A DNA stretch of 64,000 nt from the NCBI GenBank assembly GCA_944393295.1, contig CALXZR010000039.1:4689-68688 (forward strand), given 5' to 3'. This document shows, piece after piece, positions 1 to 8,419 of the stretch. Both the position numbers and the translations under genes were made by a program. Position 1 is the stretch's first letter; each line of letters opens with the position of its first letter. Under the pieces are notes generated by a model. That model searched no databases and was not told where the DNA came from. It saw nothing but the letters and a program-made list of their open reading frames with translations. Source of the DNA: an uncultured Clostridia bacterium (lineage in GTDB: Bacteria; Bacillota_A; Clostridia; TANB77; CAG-508).

Positions 1-479
1 TGGAGAAAATACAAAAAGTAGCAAGAGAAAAAGGTTTTAATATTGTTGCTGATGGTAAAAATGCAGATGATACAAGAGAGTACAGACCTGGAAATAAAGC
101 AACTAAGGAAATAGGTATTATTAGTCCGTTAGAAGAAAATAATTTCAGCAAAGAAGATATAAGAAATTTTAGTAGGATTTTAGGAATCAAGCATTGGAAT
201 AAACCTTCTAACTCATGTTTAGCTACAAGATTTCCATACAATACGAATTTAACAGAAGAGCTATTAACAAGAGTAGAAAAAGCAGAAGAGATAATAAAAA
301 AATTAGATATACCAAAACTAAGAGTTAGAGTACATAATGATATAGCCAGAATAGAGGTTGAAAAAGAATATTTTAAAAATATATTAGATAATGAAAAAAT
401 AGTTAATCAAATAAAAGAATTGGGTTTTAAATTTATCACTTTAGATTTAAATGGCTTAAAGAGTGGTAGTTTTGATTAA
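1..479 (+). CDS. larE: LarE-like ATP-dependent sacrificial sulfur transferase, 3' part
   Basis: The gene enters from outside the window; codons run in phase from base 3 to the TAA at 477-479, giving about 158 C-terminal residues. The segment carries NADDTREYRPG, the conserved stretch after the PP-loop domain in LarE/ExsB-type proteins, then SPLEENNFSKEDIR and SNSCLATRFPY; the Cys in SCLATR matches the sacrificial cysteine of known LarE. LarE donates its cysteine sulfur to the pyridinium dicarboxylate precursor of the nickel-pincer cofactor of lactate racemase. The N-terminal ATP-binding loop and the larB/larC partners lie outside the window, so the pathway cannot be confirmed here. A terminator follows directly. 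Confidence 0.88.
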   Translation, partial: EKIQKVAREKGFNIVADGKNADDTREYRPGNKATKEIGIISPLEENNFSKEDIRNFSRILGIKHWNKPSNSCLATRFPYNTNLTEELLTRVEKAEEIIKKLDIPKLRVRVHNDIARIEVEKEYFKNILDNEKIVNQIKELGFKFITLDLNGLKSGSFD

Positions 480-488
480 TATTAGTAA

Positions 489-527
489 AATCAAGCAAGT
501 TGTATAGAATTTTGCTTGATTTTTTTT
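489..527 (+). terminator. Rho-independent terminator after larE
   Basis: A perfect 10-bp stem (AATCAAGCAA at 489-498 with TTGCTTGATT at 512-521) closes a 13-base loop and runs into an uninterrupted T stretch to 527. It lies ten bases after the larE stop codon. Confidence 0.85.
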
Positions 528-598
528 ATAAAAGCTATTTAATAAAAAAATGTTTTATGATAATATAAATTTATTAAAATAGTACAGAGGTTAAAACT

Positions 599-2767
599 AT
601 GAGTATAAAGGCAAAAATCAGAGATTTACAAACAGATAAATGCAAATTTGAAATATTTCTAGTAAATCCGGAAGAAAAAGATAATTTTAAAATTCCATAT
701 GTATTAGCTATTCCAGAAAATATAAAAAATAATACTAAATTGATAGTTGAAACTAATAACAGGGAAAGAAATTCTTTTGAAGAAAATATAGATTATTCTA
801 GAGAAGATGATAGAGAATTTTTAATAGATAATGCAATAGATAGTGTTATAGGTAATAAAAACCACTTTGGAAAGATTGAATTTGCAAAAAATGTAGAGGC
901 ACCAATAATTATGCCAATTTTACCAGCTGTAAAAACTGGAATACCATATTTTCAACAATTATCTAGAGAATGTTTTGAGGAAAAAGATAGAGAATCAGTA
1001 TTTTATAGAATAGATATGCAAGTATGTGAAATGATTTCAGATACTAAAAAAACTTTGGAAAAAATGGGTATAACTTTAGCAGATAAGATATTTTTAAATG
1101 GATATTCATCATCTGGAATATTTGCTCAAAGATTTGCATTTTTACATCCTGAAATAGTAGATACAGCATTAATAGGTGGTGCTGGAGGGACAATTCCTAT
1201 GCCACCAGATTGTTTAGAAAGTAATAATTTAGAGTATCCTTTAGGAACAAAAAACTATTTAGAGTTGACAGGAAAAGAATTTGATTTAGAAAACTATAAA
1301 AAAATTAATTTTAACTATTATTTAGCTGAATTCGAAGAATATGGGAAAAGCCCAAATTCTAAAAATGAAATTGGATTAAAAGCTCCTATGCATGATATGT
1401 CTTATATGGATAGAAGTGTTGAAAGTAATACAGGTAGAAAATTTAGAAGTATTTTTGGAATTGGTTTATGGAAAAGATTTGCAAATCAAATTCAAGAATA
1501 TGAAAAAAATGGATATAAAATAAGAATTCAAATATATAAAAATAAAATACATGAAAATTGTAATGTTCCAGAAGAAGAATTTAAAAATGTATATGAGGAA
1601 CAAGATTTTCCAAAGTCTTCAAAGAATATAAGAGAATTTAAAGCTATAAAATTTTTTGATACTTTAGGAATGGCTTTGAGGAGGTTCAAATATTTAAAAA
1701 ATCAGAGACAATTATTATTAGCTGAGAACTCAGATAATTCATATTCACAAAAAGTTGAATCTATAGATGATATTGAACTTGGAAGGAAAATAGAAGAATC
1801 AATGAAATCTAGAGGTCTAGATAATAAAATAGAAACATTAAGAGAAGAATATAAAAATAAATTAAGTAAGTTAGAAGAAATTTATGATTATCCACTAGAG
1901 ACAACACTAACTTCAAAACATGTGGTAGAATTAGCTCAAAATTTTTTCCAAACATTAGATGCAAGTTTAGCATATAAAGCTAACAGTATTTTATCTGGTA
2001 ACTCAAGGGATAATAATGAACAATTTGTAGATTTACAGATATACCCTTTTAAAGAAAATTTAAAATATTATCAAACTAAATATGATACAAATAGCAAAGG
2101 TTATGGAAATCGTAGAATTCAAGCAATGACAGAAATGCCAAACGAAAATTCAAATGATATGGTCATATATGTTCCTTTTAAAGGTGATTTAAGAGATTTA
2201 TATTCATTAGTTCATGAAGTTGCTCATTCTTTTGATTCTAAAAACGGAGATAATTCTACTAGAAAAATATTAGGAGAAGTAGCTCCTCAAGTTTTAGAAA
2301 GAATGTTAGAAGAATTTTTGTTAAATATGTCACCAGATGATAAAAATAAATATGGAATAGACACTAAAAAATTAGAAGAAGATATAAGAAATAGGAGAAT
2401 AACAACATTTATTTCAAGATATGATAATATAAAAAGCTTTAATGAACTTCAAACCTCTAGTAAATCAAAAGGAAATCGAGTTTTAGATTCAAGATATATG
2501 CTTGCAATGATGTATCAAGTACAGTTTATGAAAATTTCTCCTGAGAACAGAAAAAATAAATTAACTTCTTTTATAGAAAAAATAGAGAAAGACGAATTTG
2601 AAGAAGCGAATAAAGTTATTGGTTTAGAAATAAAGAAAGAGAACACAATTTCTAGAAATAATTATATTAGTGATATGATAAATGAGATAGATAGGTTAAT
2701 AAATCCTATATCAGATGGAACAGAAAAAACAAAATTAAGAGAAAAAGAAAGAGATTTAGAAAAATAA
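599..2767 (+). CDS. Alpha/beta-hydrolase-like protein fused to a gluzincin (HExxH) metallopeptidase-like domain
   Basis: A 722-aa protein with no signal peptide. The N-terminal half resembles an alpha/beta hydrolase: a serine elbow GYSSSG at residues 168-173 followed by a helix and a GGAGG turn. After a charged helical linker (about 380-440), the C-terminal part carries HEVAH at 539-543 and, 17 residues later, GEVAPQVLE with a candidate third zinc ligand (E560), the spacing expected of M3-like gluzincins. Such peptidases cleave oligopeptides in the cytosol. The pairing of two hydrolase folds is unusual and I know no named family. The ATG at 599 has AGAGG nine bases upstream. It stands alone between a terminator and an oppositely oriented gene. 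Confidence 0.6.
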   Translation: MSIKAKIRDLQTDKCKFEIFLVNPEEKDNFKIPYVLAIPENIKNNTKLIVETNNRERNSFEENIDYSREDDREFLIDNAIDSVIGNKNHFGKIEFAKNVEAPIIMPILPAVKTGIPYFQQLSRECFEEKDRESVFYRIDMQVCEMISDTKKTLEKMGITLADKIFLNGYSSSGIFAQRFAFLHPEIVDTALIGGAGGTIPMPPDCLESNNLEYPLGTKNYLELTGKEFDLENYKKINFNYYLAEFEEYGKSPNSKNEIGLKAPMHDMSYMDRSVESNTGRKFRSIFGIGLWKRFANQIQEYEKNGYKIRIQIYKNKIHENCNVPEEEFKNVYEEQDFPKSSKNIREFKAIKFFDTLGMALRRFKYLKNQRQLLLAENSDNSYSQKVESIDDIELGRKIEESMKSRGLDNKIETLREEYKNKLSKLEEIYDYPLETTLTSKHVVELAQNFFQTLDASLAYKANSILSGNSRDNNEQFVDLQIYPFKENLKYYQTKYDTNSKGYGNRRIQAMTEMPNENSNDMVIYVPFKGDLRDLYSLVHEVAHSFDSKNGDNSTRKILGEVAPQVLERMLEEFLLNMSPDDKNKYGIDTKKLEEDIRNRRITTFISRYDNIKSFNELQTSSKSKGNRVLDSRYMLAMMYQVQFMKISPENRKNKLTSFIEKIEKDEFEEANKVIGLEIKKENTISRNNYISDMINEIDRLINPISDGTEKTKLREKERDLEK

Positions 2768-2774
2768 AATATGA

Positions 2775-2790
2775 GGCCCCAAGAGGGGCC
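2775..2790. terminator. GC-rich convergent hairpin between two genes
   Basis: GGCCCC at 2775-2780 and GGGGCC at 2785-2790 enclose a four-base AAGA loop, a strikingly GC-rich stem for this genome. No T run follows on the plus strand. On the minus strand the stem is followed by a T-rich stretch (TCATATTTTATTTTT), so it most likely terminates the minus-strand gene 2817-3119. Confidence 0.6.
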
Positions 2791-2816
2791 AATTACAGAA
2801 TCTCAAAAAAACACCA

Positions 2817-3119
2817 CTATCGTATTATAACAAGGGCTCCGGACTTAGTTTTTCGGAGCTCAATTTTTTCTTCAGAAAAGATATTTAGCAGAAGCTGAAT
2901 TTGTAACCGAGTTAAATCCTTGTAATTAAAATCTTGATTTTCCAAATCAGCTTCAATTAGCTTTGCAATTTCCTTAAAGTGTTCTTCAGATATATTACGC
3001 TTTTTGGAAACTACAATCTTGATTTTTTGTGGCTTTGAACTCGAAGAAGTGTTTATTTTGAAGATTCTGTAATTTTGCCGCTTACGACGTTTTTGGATTA
3101 GTATATCCAGAAATTTCAT
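2817..3119 (-). CDS. Hypothetical 100-aa basic protein on a compositionally odd island
   Basis: I do not recognise this protein. It has a basic N-terminus (QKRRKRQNYR), a serine patch, a mixed alpha/beta middle and ends in a short strand (SGALVIIR). It could be a small nucleic-acid-binding protein, but no motif proves that. The start has a strong GAAAGGAG eight bases upstream and its own promoter at 3161-3189. Base composition and codon choice (CTG, CGT, GCC and an in-frame CGG at codon 14, 3080-3078) differ clearly from neighbours and resemble the genes at 34.1, 52.9 and 60.5 kb. This suggests transfer. It faces away from the metal exporter downstream. Confidence 0.7.
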   Translation of the reverse strand: MKFLDILIQKRRKRQNYRIFKINTSSSSKPQKIKIVVSKKRNISEEHFKEIAKLIEADLENQDFNYKDLTRLQIQLLLNIFSEEKIELRKTKSGALVIIR

Positions 3120-3160
3120 CTAAGCACTCCTTTCTAGCTAGGTTGACAGTTACCATATTA

Positions 3161-3189
3161 ATTTTAACATATATATAGTTAAAAATCAA
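3161..3189 (-). promoter_or_regulatory. Promoter of the 100-aa island gene
   Basis: On the minus strand TTGATT (3189-3184) and TAAAAT (3166-3161) are separated by exactly 17 bases. This places a transcript start about 30 bases before the ribosome binding site of the gene ending at 3119. Confidence 0.6.
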
Positions 3190-3210
3190 ATTAACATAAT
3201 ATATAAAGTG

Positions 3211-3239
3211 TTGCACAAAAAAAGAAATTGTGATATACT
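3211..3239 (+). promoter_or_regulatory. Promoter of the metal-exporter gene
   Basis: TTGCAC (3211-3216), a 17-base spacer and TATACT (3234-3239). It is divergent from the island promoter. The leader then holds a 9-bp AT-only hairpin (AAAATACAT 3252-3260 with ATGTATTTT 3271-3279) running into Ts before the ribosome binding site. This could act as a weak attenuator. Confidence 0.6.
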
Positions 3240-3297
3240 AAACACTCAAGTAAAATACATTTGCTAAAAAATGTATTTTTTAAATGGAGGAGAATTT

Positions 3298-4155
3298 ATG
3301 CTAGATGTAATATTAGATACAACGATAGATGCTTTAAAAATTTTACCATTTTTATTTTTGGCTTATGTAGCAATGGAATATATGGAACATAAGATGAGTC
3401 AAAAGACTAAAGATTTAATACAAAAATCTGGTAAAGTAGGACCTTTATATGGTGGTCTTTTGGGAATTTTGCCACAATGTGGCTTTTCTGTTGCAGCTTC
3501 TAACTTATATGTTGGAAGAATTATAACTTTAGGAACATTAATTTCGGTTTATTTATCAACTTCAGATGAGATGTTACCGATACTAATTTCAGAACAAGTG
3601 CCTATATGGACAATTATAAAAATATTATTATTAAAAGCTTTTATAGGAATAGTAGCTGGTTTTATAGTTGACTTTGTACTTAGAAAAAAGGAAAAACAAA
3701 AGGAAAATATTACACATTTATGTGAACATGAACATTGCCACTGTAATGAAAAAAATATATTTATATCAGCACTAAAGCATTCTATTAATATATTTATATT
3801 TATATATATTACTTCATTTTTATTAAATTTACTTTTCCATTATGTTGGAGAAGAAGCTTTAGCAGGATTTATTTTAAATAAGCCGATAATTGGAGAAATT
3901 TTGGCAGGAATAGTTGGTCTAATTCCAAATTGTGCTGCCTCAGTTGTTATTACAGAATTATATATAAATGGAATAATTTCTTTAGGAGCAATGATGTCAG
4001 GGCTTCTAGTAGGAGCTGGTGTAGGCTTGTTAATACTATTTAAAATAAATGATGATATTAAAGAAAATCTAAAAATAACATTATTACTTTATTTAATTGG
4101 AGTAAGTTCAGGTATTTTAATTGAGCTTTCAGGAATTTCAGCATTTTTTGCTTAA
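3298..4155 (+). CDS. Putative metal exporter, ArsP_2 / 'putative manganese transporter' family
   Basis: A 285-aa polytopic membrane protein with two repeated halves, each containing the family signature: GGLLGILPQCGFSVAASNLY in the first and GLIPNCAASVVITELY in the second. The paired PQCG/PNCA motifs typify the 10-TM heavy-metal exporter family related to ArsP permeases. A cytosolic loop between the halves (about residues 140-155) is rich in Cys and His (CEHEHCHC), a likely metal-binding patch. I chose the ATG at 3298 because GGAGGA lies eight bases upstream; the upstream ATG at 3271 falls inside a hairpin and lacks a site. The substrate (Mn, Zn, Ni or arsenical) cannot be read from sequence; the nearby CobW GTPase supports a divalent metal. 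Confidence 0.8.
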   Translation: MLDVILDTTIDALKILPFLFLAYVAMEYMEHKMSQKTKDLIQKSGKVGPLYGGLLGILPQCGFSVAASNLYVGRIITLGTLISVYLSTSDEMLPILISEQVPIWTIIKILLLKAFIGIVAGFIVDFVLRKKEKQKENITHLCEHEHCHCNEKNIFISALKHSINIFIFIYITSFLLNLLFHYVGEEALAGFILNKPIIGEILAGIVGLIPNCAASVVITELYINGIISLGAMMSGLLVGAGVGLLILFKINDDIKENLKITLLLYLIGVSSGILIELSGISAFFA

Positions 4156-4180
4156 AATAATATAGTTACAGGAGAAAAAA

Positions 4181-5632
4181 GTGGGTAAAAAAAGTATTTT
4201 AAAAAATTACATATATAATTTAAGTTACCAAATATTAACTTTAATATTACCAATAATTACAACACCATACTTAGCAAGAGTTTTGGGTGCAGAAGGTACA
4301 GGTATATATGGATATACCTTTTCAGTAGCAACTTATTTTATTTTATTTGGATCTTTGGGTGTTGCTCTATATGGTCAAAGAGAAATTGCTTATGCACAAG
4401 ACAATAAAGAAAAAAGGAAAAAAATCTTTTTAGAAATAATAATTTTTAGATTTATAACAATGGCGGTTTCCATTGTTGTATATTATTTTTTCTTTATGAG
4501 ACAAGGAGAATATAGTCAATATTATACTATTTTACTTTTAGAATTAATAGCAGCAGCTTTTGATATTAGTTGGTTTTTTCAAGGACTAGAGGAATTCAAA
4601 AAAACAGTAATACGAAATATTTTAGTTCGTGTTGTAAGTGTAAGTTGTATTTTTATATTTGTAAAAGAACCAGGAGATTTAAATAAATATATTTTTATAT
4701 ATTCTTTAGCTGATTTAGTTGGAAATTTATCTTTATGGTTATATTTACCAAAATACTTAAAAGGAATTAATATAAAAAATATAAATATTATGGTACATAT
4801 TCCTCAGATTTTATTGCTATTTGTACCACAAATTTCCAATCAACTTTATAAAATGCTAGATACAACAATGATAGGCTATATTATTGAGGATAAAGCTGAA
4901 ACAGGTTATTATGAACAAGGTCAAAAGGTTATACGATTATTACTTACTATTGTAACTTCTCTTGGAACCGTTATGATACCAAGAATGGCAAATACTTTTG
5001 CAAATGGTGATAATAAGCAAATCAAAGCATATATGAAAAATTCTTTTCATTTTGTATTTTTCTTGAGTTTTCCTATGATATTTGGATTAATAAGTGTTTC
5101 AGACGCATTTGTTCCGATATTTTTTGGAGATGGCTATGAAAAAGTAGCATTACTTATTAAAATAATATCACCAATTTTAATATTAATGGGAATGGCAAAT
5201 GTACTAGGAACTCAATATTTACTGCCAACTAAAAGGCAAAAAGAATATACAGTGTCTATTGTAATAGGAGTTATAGTTAACTTTATATTAAATTATATTT
5301 TCATTTATAAATTTGCTTCTGTTGGAGCTTCAATTGCTACTGTAATTTCAGAAATTGTAGTAGTAGGAATACAATTCTATGTAGTAAGAAAAGAAGTTAG
5401 TTTCAAACAAGTAATTACATACTCTTATAAATATTTAGTTGCAAGTTTAATTATGTTTATAGTATGTAACTTAAGCAAATTTATTGTAAATATTGGTATT
5501 GCTACAATTATATTACAAGTAATTTTAGGAGTAATCACATACATTGCTGTTTTAATGTTATTAAAAGAAGATTATATATATACTTTTATTAATAAACTAA
5601 AAGAAAGATTTTTTGTAAAAAATAAAGAATAA
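4181..5632 (+). CDS. Wzx-type oligosaccharide flippase, MOP/PST family
   Basis: A 483-aa protein with about 12-14 hydrophobic segments. It has the usual Wzx beginning (NYIYNLSYQILTLILPIIT, then PYLARVLGAEGTGIYGYTFS) and a mid-protein region (PQISNQLYKMLDTTMIG) typical of polysaccharide flippases. These move undecaprenyl-linked oligosaccharides across the membrane. The GTG start at 4181 is preceded by GGAG six bases upstream and lies 25 bases after the exporter stop, so the two may be cotranscribed. It is separate from the glycan operon at 8.4-24 kb and is a second, intact flippase that could complement the interrupted one at 18.6 kb. Confidence 0.85.
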   Translation: MGKKSILKNYIYNLSYQILTLILPIITTPYLARVLGAEGTGIYGYTFSVATYFILFGSLGVALYGQREIAYAQDNKEKRKKIFLEIIIFRFITMAVSIVVYYFFFMRQGEYSQYYTILLLELIAAAFDISWFFQGLEEFKKTVIRNILVRVVSVSCIFIFVKEPGDLNKYIFIYSLADLVGNLSLWLYLPKYLKGINIKNINIMVHIPQILLLFVPQISNQLYKMLDTTMIGYIIEDKAETGYYEQGQKVIRLLLTIVTSLGTVMIPRMANTFANGDNKQIKAYMKNSFHFVFFLSFPMIFGLISVSDAFVPIFFGDGYEKVALLIKIISPILILMGMANVLGTQYLLPTKRQKEYTVSIVIGVIVNFILNYIFIYKFASVGASIATVISEIVVVGIQFYVVRKEVSFKQVITYSYKYLVASLIMFIVCNLSKFIVNIGIATIILQVILGVITYIAVLMLLKEDYIYTFINKLKERFFVKNKE

Positions 5633-5644
5633 GGAGGATTAAAA

Positions 5645-6889
5645 ATGAACAAAGTAGTTCCAATTACTGTACTTACAGGTTATTTAGGAGCTGGCAAAAC
5701 AACTTTAATTAACCATGTTTTAAATAATCAAGAAGGCTACAAAGTAGCTGTTATTGTAAATGATATTGGAGAAGTAAACATTGATGCAGAATTAATTGCA
5801 AAGGGTGGTATTGTAAATGAAAAAGATGCTGATTTAGTACCACTTTCAAATGGTTGCATTTGCTGTACATTAAAAGTAGATTTAATGAAGCAGATTGTTG
5901 AATTAATAAAAACAAGAAAATTTGATTATATTTTAATTGAAGCAAGTGGAATTTGCGAACCTATTCCCATTGCACAAACATTGACAGTTTTATCTGAACA
6001 ATCAGAGCAGTATGGATTGCCAAAGATTTGTAGATTAGACAATGTTGTAACTGTAGTTGATAGCTATAGATTAGCTACTGAATTTGGTTGTGGAGATGAT
6101 TTAGTAAAGAAAGATTTTGACGAAGAAGATATAGAAAATTTACTAATACAACAAATAGAATTTTGCAATACCATTATATTAAATAAAGTAAATGAATTAA
6201 GTGAAGATGAATTAAATAGAGTGAAAGCGGTTATTAGAGCACTTCAACCTACAGCAAAATTAATAGAAACAAATTATGGAAAAGTTGATGTAAAAGATAT
6301 AATAGATACACATTCTTTTGATTTTAATACTGCAGCAGAGTCAGCCGGTTGGATTCAAGAAATACAAAAAGATGTAGAAGACGAACATGTTAAAGAGGAA
6401 CACCATAAAGAACATGAACATGGTAGTCATGAGGAAGATGGACATGAGCATCATGAAGAACATAAAAATGGACATCATCACCATCATCATGGAGAAGGAG
6501 AAGCTGAAGAATATGGAATAAGCACCTTTGTATATTATCGTAGAGATCCTTTCGATAGACAAAAATTAGAAGAATATTTAAACAATAAATTTCCAAAAAA
6601 TATTATTCGTTCAAAAGGAATTGTATGGTTTTCTGATGAAAATGAAGCTTCTTATGTATTAGAACAAGCTGGAAAGCAAATTCAAGCTTCAGATGCTGGT
6701 TTGTGGGTAGCTACAGCACCGGAAGAAGAAAAAAAACAAATAATAAAAGAAAGTCCAGAAATATTAAAAGATTGGGATGAAAAATATGGAGACAGAATGA
6801 TAAAGTTAGTATTTATAGGACAAAAAATGGACAAAGAGCAAATTATTAAAGATTTAGATAACTGTTTAGTAAAAGATTTTGAATTTTAA
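5645..6889 (+). CDS. CobW/COG0523-family GTPase with His-rich metal-binding region
   Basis: A 414-aa G3E GTPase, a family that acts as metallochaperones, often for zinc. Visible features in order: Walker A GYLGAGKTT near residues 11-19; the family CxCC motif at C71, C73, C74; an Asp/Glu switch region; a histidine/acid-rich insert at about 242-285 that includes six consecutive His; and a C-terminal CobW_C domain. AAGGAGG lies six bases before the ATG. It begins 12 bases after the flippase stop. With the exporter upstream and a ZIP transporter at 29.9 kb, a role in divalent metal balance is likely; the client enzyme is unknown. A terminator follows. Confidence 0.88.
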   Translation: MNKVVPITVLTGYLGAGKTTLINHVLNNQEGYKVAVIVNDIGEVNIDAELIAKGGIVNEKDADLVPLSNGCICCTLKVDLMKQIVELIKTRKFDYILIEASGICEPIPIAQTLTVLSEQSEQYGLPKICRLDNVVTVVDSYRLATEFGCGDDLVKKDFDEEDIENLLIQQIEFCNTIILNKVNELSEDELNRVKAVIRALQPTAKLIETNYGKVDVKDIIDTHSFDFNTAAESAGWIQEIQKDVEDEHVKEEHHKEHEHGSHEEDGHEHHEEHKNGHHHHHHGEGEAEEYGISTFVYYRRDPFDRQKLEEYLNNKFPKNIIRSKGIVWFSDENEASYVLEQAGKQIQASDAGLWVATAPEEEKKQIIKESPEILKDWDEKYGDRMIKLVFIGQKMDKEQIIKDLDNCLVKDFEF

Positions 6890-6894
6890 TATAG

Positions 6895-6929
6895 AAAAAT
6901 TCCAAGTAGTTGATGCTTGGAATTTTTTT
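6895..6929 (+). terminator. Terminator after the CobW gene
   Basis: AAAAATTCCAAG (6895-6906) pairs with CTTGGAATTTTT (from 6916), closing a nine-base loop and ending in seven Ts. It begins six bases after the stop codon. Confidence 0.85.
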
Positions 6930-6998
6930 ATGGTAACATAACGTTAATATATAGTTTACTTAATTTGGTTATGGTAAAATGTCGCAATTTTTATTTTT

Positions 6999-7027
6999 TT
7001 GATAAAAATACTAGACAAATTTAATAA
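6999..7027 (+). promoter_or_regulatory. Likely promoter of the phosphodiester-glycosidase gene
   Basis: TTGATA (6999-7004), 17-base spacer, TAATAA (7022-7027), about 54 bases before the ATG. The -10 is imperfect. Confidence 0.5.
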
Positions 7028-7080
7028 TTTCAGGTAAAATAAATTTTGTAATGTTATGCAGAAGATTGAAAGGATAAAAA

Positions 7081-8253
7081 ATGAGAAGTAGTACAATAGA
7101 TAGAGAATTAAGAATGGAAAGAGAATTTTCAAAGAAAAAATCAAGAAGAGCAAAGAAAGATGATGGTACAAAAAAGTATAGTTCAGCAAATAAAGTTAAA
7201 ATTGTTTTTACATATTTATTTAGATTGGGAATTGTAGGAATAATAGCGGTTTTAGTACTTTTATATGGACCATATAATGGATTTCGTGATTGGCTTATTA
7301 CAACAGCAATGACAACAATGACTCATCAATACTTTGCTACATGGTTTTATAATGATGAAGTTATAAATAGTGTTTTAGATAGAAACAAAGTTGTTGAAAC
7401 AAATGAAACAACTGATACATCATTAATTGCAACTAATGCAAGTAATTATAGTTCAGGCAATTACGAAAATGAATATGAAAGACAGATTCTGGAAAGAGAT
7501 CCAAACAATAATGATTATAAAATAATAAATATTTCTGGAAAAGGATACTCTGGTTATTTAGTAGCTGTGTATGATCCTTCAAGAATAAAAACTGTCGTAA
7601 CCTCTAAATTGGGTTCTTCTGGTCAATATTTAACAACAATGGCAGAAAATAATGATGCCTTAATTGCTATAAATGGTGGAGGATTTAACGATCCAAACTT
7701 CAATAGTACAGGAGGTTCACCTCTTGGAATTACAGTTACTAATGGAAAATATGTAACAACTGCTTCTTACAAAGGCTCTGGTGGTTTAATTGGATTTACA
7801 GAAGATGATAAATTTGTATTAGGAAAAATGACTGTTACAGAAGCTAAGGAAATGAAAATCCGTGATGCTGTTACTTTTGGACCATTTTTAATTGTAAATG
7901 GTAAATCATCAGAAGTATTAGGTAACGGTGGTTGGGGTACAGCACCAAGAACAGCAATTGGACAAAGAAAAGATGGAATTGTATTATTTTTAGTTGTGGA
8001 TGGAAGAACTGCTAGCAAACCAGGTGCCGACATGGATGATTTGATTAAAATTATGGAAAATTATGGAGCATATAATGCTGCAAATTTAGATGGTGGTACA
8101 TCAAGTGTATTAGTAGTAAATAACACAATAGTAAATGATCCAATAGATAGTACAGGAGCACATAAAACAAGACCTATCTCAACAGGATTTATTGTAACAA
8201 AGGACGATAGTGATGATAGTGATCATTCTGTTGTAGAAAGTAAATTAAAATAA
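7081..8253 (+). CDS. Phosphodiester glycosidase (NAGPA-domain) membrane-anchored exopolysaccharide protein
   Basis: A 390-aa protein with a very basic cytosolic N-terminus (KKKSRRAKKDD), one transmembrane helix at about residues 43-62, and an extracytoplasmic NAGPA-type domain. The domain shows INGGGFNDP near 200, then FGPFLIVNGK, GTAPRTAIGQ, and the signature GRTASKPGADMDDL...NLDGGTSS. The family includes N-acetylglucosamine-1-phosphodiester alpha-N-acetylglucosaminidase and many bacterial exopolysaccharide-locus members. It probably trims or transfers sugar-phosphate units of a wall glycan outside the membrane. GAAAGGA precedes the ATG. It is a single-gene unit with its own terminator, immediately upstream of the glycan operon it probably serves. 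Confidence 0.85.
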   Translation: MRSSTIDRELRMEREFSKKKSRRAKKDDGTKKYSSANKVKIVFTYLFRLGIVGIIAVLVLLYGPYNGFRDWLITTAMTTMTHQYFATWFYNDEVINSVLDRNKVVETNETTDTSLIATNASNYSSGNYENEYERQILERDPNNNDYKIINISGKGYSGYLVAVYDPSRIKTVVTSKLGSSGQYLTTMAENNDALIAINGGGFNDPNFNSTGGSPLGITVTNGKYVTTASYKGSGGLIGFTEDDKFVLGKMTVTEAKEMKIRDAVTFGPFLIVNGKSSEVLGNGGWGTAPRTAIGQRKDGIVLFLVVDGRTASKPGADMDDLIKIMENYGAYNAANLDGGTSSVLVVNNTIVNDPIDSTGAHKTRPISTGFIVTKDDSDDSDHSVVESKLK

Positions 8254-8278
8254 TGTTTTATTTAGATAGTTATGAATT

Positions 8279-8310
8279 AAAAGTTTCAAGTTTAATCTTG
8301 GAACTTTTTT
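8279..8310 (+). terminator. Terminator after the NAGPA-domain gene
   Basis: AAAAGTTTCAAG (8279-8290) pairs with CTTGGAACTTTT (from 8297) with one G-T pair, then Ts to 8310. Confidence 0.8.
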
Positions 8311-8350
8311 ATTCTTGTTTTTTTATTTGCAAATATTTTATAATAATTTG

Positions 8351-8379
8351 TTGAAAAATATAATTTATAATGATAGAAT
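8351..8379 (+). promoter_or_regulatory. Promoter of the glycan operon
   Basis: TTGAAA (8351-8356), 17-base spacer, TAGAAT (8374-8379), about 40 bases before the GTG of the PglF-like gene. No other convincing promoter was seen before the VanW gene, so this may drive about 15 kb. Confidence 0.65.
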
Positions 8380-8419
8380 GTAAAAAGCAAAATTATACAA
8401 AACCTTGGGGGAAAATAAA

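Noticed and set aside
2245..2250. AACGGAGA at 2244, same octamer as at two frame breaks
   Set aside because: Here the codons are AAC GGA GAT in frame, so CGG is not a codon and no shift is needed. It shows that the octamer alone is not the signal.
3240..3297. Manganese riboswitch before the metal exporter
   Set aside because: The leader is too short and lacks the conserved yybP-ykoY elements; only a small AT hairpin is present.
6422..6495. Short tandem repeat of CAT/GAA codons
   Set aside because: Explained by the His/Glu-rich metal-binding region of the CobW protein.
5751..6596. Minus-strand open frames opposite the CobW gene, rich in His/Leu/Met
   Set aside because: They mirror the His-codon-rich insert and lack ribosome binding sites; the plus-strand protein is certain.
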